Notes: generated by a model not told the origin, from the letters alone. A stretch of 64,000 bases of DNA from Streptomyces sp. 3214.6 (GCF_900129855.1 NZ_LT670819.1:930001-994000); one strand, 5' to 3'. Shown: positions 1-8,235, numbered from the stretch's first letter. Translations and numbers: made by a program.

Positions 1-3
1 CAT
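1..3 (-). CDS. Start codon of a gene running off the left edge
   Basis: An ATG on the minus strand fills the first three bases. A perfect AGGAGG ribosome binding site (plus-strand CCTCCT at 11-16) sits 7 bases upstream of it. The codon lies 63 bases past the stop of the HypX-type gene and on the same strand, so it is probably the next gene of that operon. Only the start is visible and no product can be named. A hydrogenase-related function is a guess from context. Confidence 0.55.
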
Positions 4-66
4 GGGACCGCCTCCTGGGGAGGTAAGGGATGAAGGCCTGCATTTCGGCCGTCGGCTTTCTTCGTA

Positions 67-1848
67 TCAGCCGTTCGGCCGTGACGAGACACCAGCGGGG
101 GCCGTTCCGGTGACGTCGGCGGCAGAGGGGGTGCGCCCGGTTTGCGCAACCGCTGACCGACCGAGGTGCGGCGGGGTGCACGTCGGCCGTTCCTTGTGGA
201 CGAAGGAGCGGCGCAGCGCGTGGTACGGGGCGTCCGGGTCCTCGAAGGTCCGGCGCATCCGGGCCAGCTCCCGCTCGCGGAAGCCGGCCAGCGGGGTCGC
301 GCTCTCCAGCCGGTCCAGCTCCGTCTTCTTCGCGGTGATCCGTGACGCCGTCGCCGGGAGGGACGCGAGGCGTGCCGCCAGGTCGCCGACCTCCCGCGCG
401 AACGCGTCAGGACCGCAGTCGACGACCCGGTCGACGAGCCCGAGACGCAGTGCGCTCGCCGAGCTCACCGGCAGCGCCTCGCGCATGAGTCGCCCGGCCG
501 TCGCGGGACCCACCCTGCGCGGCAGGGTGTGCGTCCAGTACTCCGAGCCGTACAGGCCCATCAGTCGGTAGTGGGGGTTCAGCACGGCGCCCGCGCGGCA
601 CCACACTTCGTCGGCCGCCAGGGCCAGCATCACCCCGCCCGCCGCGGCGTTGCCCGCGACCGCCGAGACCACCAGCCGGTCCGTCGTCGTCAGGACGGCC
701 TCGACCAGATCGTCCATGGCGTTGATGTTCGCCCAGGACTCGGCGGCGGGGTCGGCCGCGGCCTCGATGACGTTGAGGTGGATGCCGTTGGAGAAGAAGT
801 CCCGTTCACCGCCGAGGACCAGCACCGACGTGGGTCGCGCGCAGGCTTCCCGGTAGGCGTCCAGCAGACGTCGGCACTGCTGCGTGCTCATGGCCCCGCC
901 GGGGAACGAGAACGACAGGAAGCCCACCCGCCCGTCCTCCCGGTAGTGGATGTCGGACCAGGTGCGGTGCCGCGCCTCGGGCAGCGGCGGCAGGGCGTGC
1001 TCGGGCAGCGGCGGCAGGCAGTCGCCCAGGGCGAGCACGGCAGGCAGCTTGAAGGTGGGTGGCTGTCCGGGCGCGCGCCGGGGCCGCAGCTCGGGGATCC
1101 ACACGGCGCCGTCCTTGGTGGCCCGGCAGAGCGCCCCGGCCCGGGTGGCCAACAGTTCGCCCGGCCGGCCCCGCAACTCGCTCTCGGGGTGGCCGCCGTG
1201 CAGGTACCACTCGCCGCCGAGCAGGGTGTCCAGCACACCGGGCTGCGAGTCCGCCGCCCGCAGCCTGCGCAGGACGTCCTGCGTGCCGTCCTCGGCCCAG
1301 TCGATCCGCCGGACGCTCTGGTCGAGGTACGGGCGCGGGCGCGGCCCGGCCTCGGACGCGCAGGCGGCGTCCTGCCCGCGCGGAACGTGGGCGCCTCCGG
1401 CGAAGCGCTCCACGGCGAGCATCACGGCCTTGAGGGCGGCGTCGGCGATCTCGCCCCGGTACAGCTCGCTCTTGGACACCGGAGGAACCCGGCACGGCAC
1501 GCAGGCCCACACGTCACCGGCGTCCATCTCCCCGTCGGCCTGCAGGACGGTGACGCCCCACTGGTCGACGTCGTCGTGGATCGCCCAGTCCAGGGAGGAC
1601 GGCCCTCGGTCACCGACGGGCCCCGGATGGACGACGAGGCATGTGTACGCCGACCACACCTCCTCGGGGATCGCCGTCTTCAGCATCGGCGCGACGACGA
1701 GCCGGGGTGCGTGGCGCCGCACGGCTTCCGGCAACTCGGTGCTGGGCAGGGCGAGTTCCACCGCCACGGTGTGTCCGCGGTCGCGCAGTTCGGCGTGGAC
1801 GCGCTGGGTGAGGCTGTTGAACGCGCTGGCTAGGAGCAGGATGTGCAC
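67..1848 (-). CDS. hypX: HypX/HoxX-type hydrogenase maturation protein
   Basis: A 593-residue fusion in the HypX order. The N-terminal formyltransferase-like half carries the VVHPGPVGDRGPSSLDWA region near residues 90-110. The C-terminal half is an enoyl-CoA hydratase/crotonase domain, with GGERDFFSNGIHLN and GNAAAGGVMLALAADEVW as the oxyanion-hole region. Known HypX proteins supply the CO ligand of the [NiFe] centre from a formyl group under aerobic conditions; this role is inferred here. I chose GTG at 1848, the codon before HILLLASAFNS, because a GGAGG site precedes it. A longer frame from 1947 would add a low-complexity head. The last 40 residues or so look like a non-conserved tail. The hydrogenase genes themselves are not in the window. 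Confidence 0.85.
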   Translation of the reverse strand: MHILLLASAFNSLTQRVHAELRDRGHTVAVELALPSTELPEAVRRHAPRLVVAPMLKTAIPEEVWSAYTCLVVHPGPVGDRGPSSLDWAIHDDVDQWGVTVLQADGEMDAGDVWACVPCRVPPVSKSELYRGEIADAALKAVMLAVERFAGGAHVPRGQDAACASEAGPRPRPYLDQSVRRIDWAEDGTQDVLRRLRAADSQPGVLDTLLGGEWYLHGGHPESELRGRPGELLATRAGALCRATKDGAVWIPELRPRRAPGQPPTFKLPAVLALGDCLPPLPEHALPPLPEARHRTWSDIHYREDGRVGFLSFSFPGGAMSTQQCRRLLDAYREACARPTSVLVLGGERDFFSNGIHLNVIEAAADPAAESWANINAMDDLVEAVLTTTDRLVVSAVAGNAAAGGVMLALAADEVWCRAGAVLNPHYRLMGLYGSEYWTHTLPRRVGPATAGRLMREALPVSSASALRLGLVDRVVDCGPDAFAREVGDLAARLASLPATASRITAKKTELDRLESATPLAGFRERELARMRRTFEDPDAPYHALRRSFVHKERPTCTPPHLGRSAVAQTGRTPSAADVTGTAPAGVSSRPNG

Positions 1849-2016
1849 GGCTGCCTCCGGACGGACGAACGGCAGGCAGGGACGGCCGCCGATCGCGATC
1901 CTCGGCCCCGGCCGCTCGTCGCCTTCGACGACAGACGGTGAGGTCATCCGAAAGCGGGCACCGATCCGCCGTCCGGGCTCATCTGTCCGGCGCGCCGAGC
2001 CGGTCGCGGTGAAGGA

Positions 2017-2274
2017 TCACCGTCGTCGCAGACCGCTGGTGATCCGTTCCCAGGGCGAGCGGGTGGCGCCGAAGTGGGTCTCGTGGGCCCAGATGTGGGT
2101 GCACGAATGGCACTGCAGGTGGAGCAGGCTGCCCACGTTGGAGAGCAGGTAGCGCCAGTGCTCGGAGCAGGTGCGGCCCTGCTCGCAGGTGGCGCACCCG
2201 CGATGGTCTCCGCAGTTCGGGCAGGCCACCCAGGCGCGACGCCCGACGTCGGCCTGCGGGTCAAGCGGCAGCAT
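2017..2274 (-). CDS. Small zinc-ribbon protein
   Basis: An 85-residue protein beginning MLPLDPQADVGRRAWVACPNC. It holds several Cys/His pairs: CPNCGDHRGCATC, then CSEHWRYLLSNVGSLLHLQCHSC, then HIWAHETH. These fit a zinc-ribbon or rubredoxin-like fold. The ATG at 2274 follows a purine-rich GGAGAGGCGG stretch and overlaps the end of the upstream gene by 14 bases, which implies translational coupling. A longer frame from 2433 exists, but its head is the shadow of the upstream gene. The exact role is unknown. Position in a HypX-containing operon suggests a part in hydrogenase assembly or electron transfer. Confidence 0.7.
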   Translation of the reverse strand: MLPLDPQADVGRRAWVACPNCGDHRGCATCEQGRTCSEHWRYLLSNVGSLLHLQCHSCTHIWAHETHFGATRSPWERITSGLRRR

Positions 2275-2569
2275 CGCCGCCGCCTCTCCGCGGCAGCACA
2301 CCGGCCGACACCAGTTCGTCGTACATGCGCTGCTGCTCCGCGCTGAGGCCGGAGTAGAGCAGCTCGTGCGCCGCTTCCTCGCCGCGTAGCGCGGCGACGG
2401 GGTCCCAGTCGGAGCCGAGTGCGGCCAGGACATGGGCGCGCCGGAGCATTTCGTGTGAGCTCAGGTCGACGGCCAGATCGACCAGCGGGTCCGGTCGGTC
2501 GGCCGCGGGCCTGCTCGCCGCAGCGGGTTCGTCCGGTTCGTCAGGAAGGGCACGGCCGTGGGGGGACAT
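2261..2569 (-). CDS. DUF6400-like small protein
   Basis: A 102-residue soluble protein. Its conserved-looking part is the C-terminal 75 residues (DPLVDLAVDLSSHEMLRRAHVLAALGSDWDP and GLSAEQQRMYDELVSAGVLP), which is helical and resembles the streptomycete DUF6400 family as I recall it. The first 30 residues are rich in Pro, Ala and Asp. The ATG at 2569 is preferred because upstream codons read into arginine-rich low-complexity sequence. The stop overlaps the zinc-ribbon start, so the two are probably made together. Function is unknown. Confidence 0.65.
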   Translation of the reverse strand: MSPHGRALPDEPDEPAAASRPAADRPDPLVDLAVDLSSHEMLRRAHVLAALGSDWDPVAALRGEEAAHELLYSGLSAEQQRMYDELVSAGVLPRRGGGDAAA

Positions 2570-2646
2570 GCGACCGAACGTAGGTAAGCGTTCCTCGGCC
2601 CGGCAAGAGCAGGTGGGGGAAGTCACAGCCCTTCCCTGCCGAGCGA

Positions 2647-3057
2647 TCAGCCGGTGGGCGGGACGAACTCGGGCTGGTCGAGCACGCGCAGCCAGCTTCC
2701 GTCGTGCTGGCGCCGGACGACCTGCGCCCGGGCGCCGGCCCCGTCCCTGGGGGGCGTCGCGGTGAGGGCGATGTCGCCGCTGATCAGCGTCGGCAGCGGC
2801 TGTTCCGGCTCGAAGCGGGGACGGTGGGCCAGCACCTTCTCCCACAGCGCACGGATCGCCTCCCGTCCCACGGTCAGCTCGCCGGGCGGGTAGGCCATCA
2901 CCGCGTCCTCTTCGTAGAGCGCGGCGACCCCGGTCGCGTCGCCGACGTTGGAGCGCTCGACGAACAAGCGGGTGATGTCCTCGGGCCGCATGGCCTTCTC
3001 GTACTCCACCTTCCCGTACTCCACCTTCCCGTACTCCGCCTTCTCGTACTCCGGCAT
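2647..3057 (-). CDS. NTF2-like (SnoaL/DUF4440) protein with repeated N-terminus
   Basis: 136 residues. From about residue 22 (AMRPEDITRLFVERSNVGDATGVAALYEEDAVMAYPPG...) it matches the cone-shaped NTF2-like fold of the SnoaL and ketosteroid-isomerase-like group, which binds small hydrophobic ligands or acts as a simple enzyme. The first 21 residues are a five-residue repeat (EYEKA, EYGKV, EYGKV, EYEKA) coded by 15-base tandem units, not part of the fold. The ATG at 3057 is preceded by AGGAGGA. The ATG at the AMRPED position (about 2992) would give the normal family length. Divergent from the LysR gene at 3209, which may control it. Confidence 0.75.
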   Translation of the reverse strand: MPEYEKAEYGKVEYGKVEYEKAMRPEDITRLFVERSNVGDATGVAALYEEDAVMAYPPGELTVGREAIRALWEKVLAHRPRFEPEQPLPTLISGDIALTATPPRDGAGARAQVVRRQHDGSWLRVLDQPEFVPPTG

Positions 3058-3083
3058 GGTTCCTCCTGCTGTCGGGCTTCTGA

Positions 3084-3114
3084 GCTGCCGAGCTGCTGTG
3101 CTGCCGAGCTGCTG
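3084..3114. repeat. 15-base direct repeat in the leader of the NTF2-like gene
   Basis: GCTGCCGAGCTGCTG occurs at 3084-3098 and again at 3100-3114, one base apart. Shorter related pieces (GAGCTGC, CTGAGCTTC) flank it. It lies in the divergent intergenic region and would be in the 5' leader of the minus-strand gene. Confidence 0.7.
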
Positions 3115-3194
3115 AGCTTCTTGGTGTTTCCTGGCTTGCCTCCCAGCCTGGCGGCCTGCCGATCAGAAGTCCAACAGATGGTTTTTCTGGTAGC

Positions 3195-3200
3195 TAGAAT
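3195..3200 (+). promoter_or_regulatory. Probable -10 box of the LysR gene (leaderless start)
   Basis: TAGAAT matches the -10 consensus at 5 of 6 bases and ends 8 bases before the ATG at 3209. Transcription would begin at or next to that codon, giving a leaderless mRNA. No convincing -35 box was found, which is common for activator-dependent genes. Confidence 0.4.
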
Positions 3201-3208
3201 CTATGGTC

Positions 3209-4111
3209 ATGGAACTGAGGCAGCTGGAGTACTTCGTCGCCGTCGCCGAGGAGCGGAACTTCACGCGGGCCGCCGAGCGGGTGCACATCAGCCAGTCCGG
3301 CGTCAGCGCCCAGATCCGCCAACTGGAGCGTGAGCTCGGCGCCGAGCTGTTCGACCGGTCGGCGCGCACCGCCACCCTGACCGTGGCAGGCAAGGCCGCC
3401 CTCGAACCGGCCCGCACCGCACTCGCCGCCGCCGCAGCGGTCGGCCAGGCGGTGGGTGAGGTGACCGAGCTGATCCGGGGCCGGATCACGGTGGGGATGG
3501 TCATGGGCTGCACCGTCACCCCGCTGTTCGACGCCCTCGCCGCGTTCCACCGGGCGCATCCCGGTGTGGAGATCTCGCTCCTTGAGGACAACTCCGACGT
3601 TCTCGTCGAGAAGGTTCGCACCGGCGCCGTCGACCTGGCCCTCATCGGTACCGCGACCGCCGCACCCGAGGGGCTGGAGGCGCTGACCATCGTCAGTGAG
3701 CGGCTCGTCGCAGCGGTTCCGGCCGGGCACCCCTTGGCGAAACGGCGCCGGGTCACGCTGCGTGACCTGGCGGCCCACCCCCTCGTGTGCATGCCACCCG
3801 GCACCGGCCTGCGCACGGTGTTCGACCGCGCCTGCGCCGCACAGAGCCTGCGGCCGGCGATCGCGCTGGAAGCCAGCGCCGCGGACGCCATGGCAGGTCT
3901 CGCCGTCCGCGGGCTCGGCGTCGCGGTCCTCAGTGCCTCGATGGCCGCGAACTACCGTGACCGGCTCGTCGCCCGCACCATCGACGACGTCGAAGCGCCG
4001 GCATCGCTCGCCCTGATCTGGAAGAGCACGCACAACCCGTCAGTGCGCGAACTGCTCGTGCACAGCCGACGGGCATTCACCCAGCCCGACCCGGCTCAGC
4101 ATGCCGAGTGA
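3209..4111 (+). CDS. LysR-family transcriptional regulator
   Basis: 300 residues with the standard LysR layout. A winged helix-turn-helix occupies residues 1-60 (MELRQLEYFVAVAEERNFTR, then HISQSGVSAQIRQLERELGAELFDR). A periplasmic-binding-protein-like effector domain begins near residue 88 (GRITVGMVMGCTVTPLFDALAAFH). An in-frame ATG at 3203 would add only Met-Val. MELRQLEYF is the usual family start, and a -10-like TAGAAT just upstream suggests a leaderless transcript. The gene is divergent from the NTF2-like gene at 2647, the usual target geometry for LysR proteins. Its effector is unknown. Confidence 0.92.
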   Translation: MELRQLEYFVAVAEERNFTRAAERVHISQSGVSAQIRQLERELGAELFDRSARTATLTVAGKAALEPARTALAAAAAVGQAVGEVTELIRGRITVGMVMGCTVTPLFDALAAFHRAHPGVEISLLEDNSDVLVEKVRTGAVDLALIGTATAAPEGLEALTIVSERLVAAVPAGHPLAKRRRVTLRDLAAHPLVCMPPGTGLRTVFDRACAAQSLRPAIALEASAADAMAGLAVRGLGVAVLSASMAANYRDRLVARTIDDVEAPASLALIWKSTHNPSVRELLVHSRRAFTQPDPAQHAE

Positions 4112-4135
4112 GGTGACCTCGAAGACCGATACGTA

Positions 4136-4176
4136 CACGATTCCCGTACGAGTTCTGCACGATTTCGCACACGAAT
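4136..4176 (+). repeat. Three CACGA(A/T)T motifs upstream of the Fn3 gene
   Basis: CACGATT at 4136, CACGATT at 4158 and CACGAAT at 4170 lie in the 173-base gap before the Fn3 gene, together with two CGTAC copies. They could be binding half-sites, but no symmetry supports this strongly. Confidence 0.25.
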
Positions 4177-4284
4177 GTCTGTTCGCATGCCATCATCGCG
4201 GGGGCAGGAAGTGATCACTCGGTGGACCCCACGAGCCGTCATGTCCCAGGTGGTGCACCGGATCCGAGGAAGGATGACGCCCCG

Positions 4285-7200
4285 ATGGGCAGACCCGTTC
4301 CCCCGCAATCCCGTGTCCGCGCGCCGCGCCGACCCCGACTGCTGTGGCCGGTCACCGCCGCCGCCGGAGCCGCGCTCATCGCCGGTACCGTGCAGAGCCC
4401 GCCCCGCACGGCCCCGTCGGACGCGGTGCCGGTGGCGTCGGTGAACTGCTCCGACGGGGTGTGGAAGGCCGACTACTACGCCAACACCACCCTCACCGGC
4501 ACGCCCCGAGCGTCACTGTGCGACGCCTCCGTCAGCGAGAACTGGGGCACGGGCCACCCCGCCCGGATATCCCTGCCCAACGACCGCTTCGGCGTCCGCT
4601 GGACGATGCGCCGCAACTTCGGCGGGGGCGGCCCTTTCCTGCTGCGGACCGCGGCCCAGGACGGTGTCCGGGTCTGGATCGACGGCACGCGCCACGTCAA
4701 CCTGTGGCGCGACTACGTCTCCACCCAGCGCGCGAGCGTCAAGGTGACCGTGCCTGCCGGGACACACACCGTGCGGGTCGACTACGCGGCTTTCACGGGC
4801 TCGGCCAATGTCTCCGCCGACCTTGCCCCGACCACTGCGGACAGGGTGGCCCCGCTCGCTCCCGCCTCCGTGAGCGCGGTGCGCGGTGACGGCCGGGCCA
4901 CCGTCAACTGGGCCCGCAACGCCGAGGCGGATCTGGCCGGTTACCGGGTCTACCGCTCCACCAGCACCCCCGTGGCGCTGGACACCGCACACCGGATCAG
5001 CGGCTCCGGCCTGCTGACCGCGAGGACGTTCACCTCGACCGGGCTGCGCAACGGCACCAAGTACTGGTTCGCCGTCACCGCCGTGGACCGCGCCGGCAAC
5101 CAGTCCCGTTCATCGGCCGCCGTCTCGGCCGTCCCTGCCGACACCACCCCGCCCCGGGCTCCGGAGGACCTGGGGGCCGACGGCTACGGCGACATCGACC
5201 TCAACGGCAACGGCGTGCCCGACCCCGACGACGACCTCGGCGAGAACCACCTGAGCTGGGGGCCGAGTTGGGACGACGACTCCAGCACCCAGGACTCGTT
5301 CGCCGGCTACCACGTGTACCGTGCCACCGCCCCTGACGGCCCGTGGGCCAGGATCAGGAGCGCCGACGCCCGAGTGGTCCAGGACAACGCCTACGCCGAC
5401 AAGGACGCCCCGATCGGCGTCACCGCGTACTACCGGGTGACGGCCGTCGACACCGCCGGCAACGAGTCGGCCGCGGCGACCACCGAGCCCGGTGAGTACG
5501 CCGGAACCGTCGCCTCGGCACTCCGCCCCGACACCGGCCTGTACCCGCCCCGGCAGCCCACCGGGCTCAAGGGCGAACTGAGCGATGTCAACGCCACGGT
5601 GGACTGGGCCGACAACCCGGTCGGCAGTCCCGTGCACGGCCTGACCGCCGGCTACCAGGTGCAGTCCGCCTCCTCGACCACCGGTCCCTGGACCGTGCGC
5701 GCCGGCGCCGGCGCACCGCTCACCCCGTCGCAGTTCACCGACACCGACCTGCCCGAGGGCGGCACCCGCTACTACCGGGTGCGCGCCGTCGGCAGGACCG
5801 TCGACGCCGGCACTGCGCCCGCGTACTCGGCCTGGACCGAGCCGGTAGCCGTCAGCCGCCCGGTGCCGCCGGACACCAACCCGCCCGCCGCGCCCGGCGC
5901 GCCCGAGGTCACCGCACCTGACGGGGGCACCACCGCCACCCTGGCCTGGACCACCGACGGCTGGCCCGGCCATGAGCAGGACTTCGTCGGCTACCAGGTC
6001 ACCCGCAGCGCGACCCCCGACGGCCCGTTCACCGACGTCGCAGGCCCCCGCACGCCCCAGTGCGCCGCCGTGCCCGACACCGAGCAGCAGGTCCGCTGCA
6101 TCCTCACCGACGGCCCGATCGCCGCCGACGCCACCCCCTACTACCGGGTCGTCGCGGTCGACCAGGTGGGCAACCGCTCCGCAGGCACGGTGGTGCAGTT
6201 GAAGCGGCTGCCCCCGCCGGCGCCGAAACCGTCCACGCCCACCGGGCTGACCGCGACCCGCGACGACAGCGGCGGCATCCTGCTCGACTGGGACGACTCC
6301 CCACCGTCCGAGGTCTACCTCTACTACCTGTTCCGCACGACCTACGGCAGCCGGTGCGCGAGCGTCGACACCTTCCACACGGCCGACTCCTACTACCTGG
6401 ACACCGAACCGTTCCGCAAAGCCCGTTACTGCCTGACGGTGCGCAACTTCCAGGGCGGCTACAGCGACCCGATCTGGATCGACGTATCCGACGAGCCGGC
6501 CCCCGCCCCGCAGGCGCCCGACCTGCCGACCACGGCGGGCACCGCGGACGGCATCCGGGTGGCCTGGTCCGTCAACGACCCGACCGCAGCCCGCTACGAG
6601 GTCTGGCGCCGCTCCGAGACCGACGCCGTGTACATCAAGACCGCCGACCTCCCCGCGACGACGACCCCGGAGTGGACCGACACCGGCGCGCCGGCCGGAG
6701 TGCCCACCTGCTACCGGACCGTCGCCGTGAACGCGGCGGGGAGCCGCTCGGGATTCTCCGATGACGACTGCGCGGTGCGCCCGTACCCCGAAGGCACCGC
6801 GCGTCCCGACCGGCCCGCCGGGCTCGGCGCGCGGCAGGACGGCGACCACGCGGTGCTGTCCTGGCAGCCCGTCCCGGGCGCCACCGGCTACCTCGTCTAC
6901 CGGTACTGGGGCAACGCCGCCAACCCCGGCACCCGGGTCCAGGACCAGCCCGTGACCGGCACCACCGTGACCGACACCGCCGCGCCCTACCCCTCCTCCA
7001 ACGGCTACTACGCGGTGGTGGCCGTGGACGCCGCCGGGGTGCGTTCCGAGGCGGCGGTGCTGCCGTGGATGGGCGACGGCTACGCGGCCTCCATGAGCCT
7101 GGCCGCGAGCGGCTCCGCGGACGGTGTGCTGCTCAGCTGGACGTGGTCCTGCCAGAACGACTGGTGCCCGGCGCCGTCCTCGGTCACGATCGAGCGCTGG

Positions 7201-7401
7201 AACCCCGCCACCCAGGTGTGGGACGAGCTGACCTCGACCCTGCCCGGCACCGCCGTGTCCCACCTGGACACCACCGCGGCGGCCGGGGCCACCTCCTACT
7301 ACCGGGTGCAGATCTACGGCCAGGACGGCGACACTCCCGAGCAGTTGGGTTACGGAGCGGTCCCCGGCACCCGCCCGGCGGCGGCGCCAGCCGCGAGCTG
7401 A
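4285..7401 (+). CDS. Large secreted protein of PA14-like plus about eight fibronectin III domains
   Basis: 1038 residues. A basic N-terminus (RVRAPRRPRLLW) precedes a hydrophobic stretch of about 15 residues, so it is probably secreted or anchored by an uncleaved signal. Residues of about 45-185 (VWKADYYANTTLTGTPRAS, ENWGTGHP, FLLRTAAQDGVRVWIDGT) look like a PA14-type beta domain. About eight Fn3 units follow, each with a G-Y-x-V-Y-R and YYRVxAVD signature. The second unit holds an acidic loop (DIDLNGNGVPDPDDD) that resembles a calcium-binding EF-hand or thrombospondin type 3 loop. No catalytic domain, sortase motif or C-terminal membrane segment is seen. The ATG at 4285 has GAGGAAGG upstream. 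The likely role is extracellular carbohydrate or surface binding; the ligand is unknown. Confidence 0.85.
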   Translation: MGRPVPPQSRVRAPRRPRLLWPVTAAAGAALIAGTVQSPPRTAPSDAVPVASVNCSDGVWKADYYANTTLTGTPRASLCDASVSENWGTGHPARISLPNDRFGVRWTMRRNFGGGGPFLLRTAAQDGVRVWIDGTRHVNLWRDYVSTQRASVKVTVPAGTHTVRVDYAAFTGSANVSADLAPTTADRVAPLAPASVSAVRGDGRATVNWARNAEADLAGYRVYRSTSTPVALDTAHRISGSGLLTARTFTSTGLRNGTKYWFAVTAVDRAGNQSRSSAAVSAVPADTTPPRAPEDLGADGYGDIDLNGNGVPDPDDDLGENHLSWGPSWDDDSSTQDSFAGYHVYRATAPDGPWARIRSADARVVQDNAYADKDAPIGVTAYYRVTAVDTAGNESAAATTEPGEYAGTVASALRPDTGLYPPRQPTGLKGELSDVNATVDWADNPVGSPVHGLTAGYQVQSASSTTGPWTVRAGAGAPLTPSQFTDTDLPEGGTRYYRVRAVGRTVDAGTAPAYSAWTEPVAVSRPVPPDTNPPAAPGAPEVTAPDGGTTATLAWTTDGWPGHEQDFVGYQVTRSATPDGPFTDVAGPRTPQCAAVPDTEQQVRCILTDGPIAADATPYYRVVAVDQVGNRSAGTVVQLKRLPPPAPKPSTPTGLTATRDDSGGILLDWDDSPPSEVYLYYLFRTTYGSRCASVDTFHTADSYYLDTEPFRKARYCLTVRNFQGGYSDPIWIDVSDEPAPAPQAPDLPTTAGTADGIRVAWSVNDPTAARYEVWRRSETDAVYIKTADLPATTTPEWTDTGAPAGVPTCYRTVAVNAAGSRSGFSDDDCAVRPYPEGTARPDRPAGLGARQDGDHAVLSWQPVPGATGYLVYRYWGNAANPGTRVQDQPVTGTTVTDTAAPYPSSNGYYAVVAVDAAGVRSEAAVLPWMGDGYAASMSLAASGSADGVLLSWTWSCQNDWCPAPSSVTIERWNPATQVWDELTSTLPGTAVSHLDTTAAAGATSYYRVQIYGQDGDTPEQLGYGAVPGTRPAAAPAAS

Positions 7402-7427
7402 CGGCGCACCGACCCGCCCGCCCCGCC

Positions 7428-7470
7428 GCCCGCCCCGCCGCCCGTCGCTCCGACGGGCGGCGGGGCGGGC
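7428..7470. terminator. 20-bp perfect hairpin, bidirectional terminator
   Basis: The arms at 7428-7447 and 7451-7470 are perfectly complementary over 20 bases with a 3-base loop (CTC). It lies between the ends of two convergent genes (7401 and 7477). There is no U-tract, as is usual in Streptomyces. Confidence 0.85.
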
Positions 7471-7476
7471 GTACGT

Positions 7477-7779
7477 TCAGCGGTCGTCGCCGAGCTCCTG
7501 GTGCATCTGGGGCTGGTCGTCACCCTGGTGGCTCAGCGCGTAGTCCTGGATCTTGTTGAACTGCTTCGAGGCCACCCCGATGATCTCGTCGTAGGGGTTC
7601 ACCCCGACGGCCTTGTCGGCGTACGTGTCGGACAGCGCCTTGCGGACCATCGCGACGAACGGGGAGTACGAGGGCTCCGGCAGGTAGTTCTCGCGGTAGA
7701 ACGTCAGGGCCTGTTCGGTCATGAACCTGCCGTCGTCGGTCTCGTCGTCAATGCCATGGCTTGGATTTCCGTTCCTCAT
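7477..7779 (-). CDS. Hypothetical protein, 100 residues
   Basis: A soluble protein with no recognised family. The conserved-looking core is MTEQALTFYRENYLPEPSYS, then FVAMVRKALSDTYADKAVGV, then an acidic, Gln-rich tail. It appears helical. Two starts are possible: ATG at 7779 (MRNGNPSHGIDDE) or ATG at 7722 (MTEQALTFY). Neither has a strong ribosome binding site, and I list the longer. It ends at the strong hairpin at 7428-7470. Function cannot be inferred. Confidence 0.55.
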   Translation of the reverse strand: MRNGNPSHGIDDETDDGRFMTEQALTFYRENYLPEPSYSPFVAMVRKALSDTYADKAVGVNPYDEIIGVASKQFNKIQDYALSHQGDDQPQMHQELGDDR

Positions 7780-7951
7780 GGGTCGGGGCGGTCCGGTTGC
7801 GAAAGTCGCGGAAACCGGACGCCTCGATGCTGACGAAGCGCGCAGCGTGTGGGAACGACCTTGGTCCAAGGGATCGTTTCGCCGTCACCCGAATGGCGGC
7901 CGAATAATATTGGCGATACGATTTTTCCTGATGTCTATTCTGGGAGATCAC

Positions 7952-8173
7952 ATGCCTTCCGTCACCATACTCAGGCCCGGGAAGAAGGGAATAGACGAAG
8001 CATCGGGACAGTTCCGGTGGACCTTCAACGCCGAAGTCGACGGACGGGTCGGAGTCATTTCTGTTTTCTCTCCAGCTCCGATACCCGAGAGCTCGGCGGC
8101 TGAGAATGCAAAGCTGTTTCTCGAAGTCGATCCCAGCAATCTCGGCGGTGTGGTGTCCACGGAAATTCCGTAG
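7952..8173 (+). CDS. Hypothetical small protein, 73 residues
   Basis: MPSVTILRPGKKGIDEASGQ..., continuing with FRWTFNAEVDGRVGVISVFS. A predicted beta-rich small protein with no recognised family. The ATG at 7952 has GGGAG 5 bases upstream. An in-frame ATG at 7931 lacks a good site. Codon use is less GC-biased than its neighbours (GGAATAGACGAAGCATCG, TTTCTGTTTTC), and the upstream 90 bases are AT-richer than the surroundings. This hints at recent acquisition or weak expression. It is divergent from the gene at 7477. Confidence 0.5.
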   Translation: MPSVTILRPGKKGIDEASGQFRWTFNAEVDGRVGVISVFSPAPIPESSAAENAKLFLEVDPSNLGGVVSTEIP

Positions 8174-8204
8174 CGCAGCGACCGAGCGCGAGCCGGCAGG
8201 GGCA

Positions 8205-8235
8205 GGGGACGCGGTGGTCTGCCCCGCGTCACCCC
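8205..8235. terminator. Probable hairpin terminator between convergent genes
   Basis: GGGGACGCGG at 8205-8214 pairs with CCGCGTC and CCCC at 8224-8235, with one bulged A. It lies between the plus-strand gene ending at 8173 and the fucosidase ending at 8308. Confidence 0.5.

Noticed and set aside
5110..7263. 717-codon open frame on the minus strand inside the Fn3 gene
   Set aside because: Gly/Val/Arg-rich text with no domain signature, antisense to a clear Fn3 array. It is a GC-driven shadow frame.
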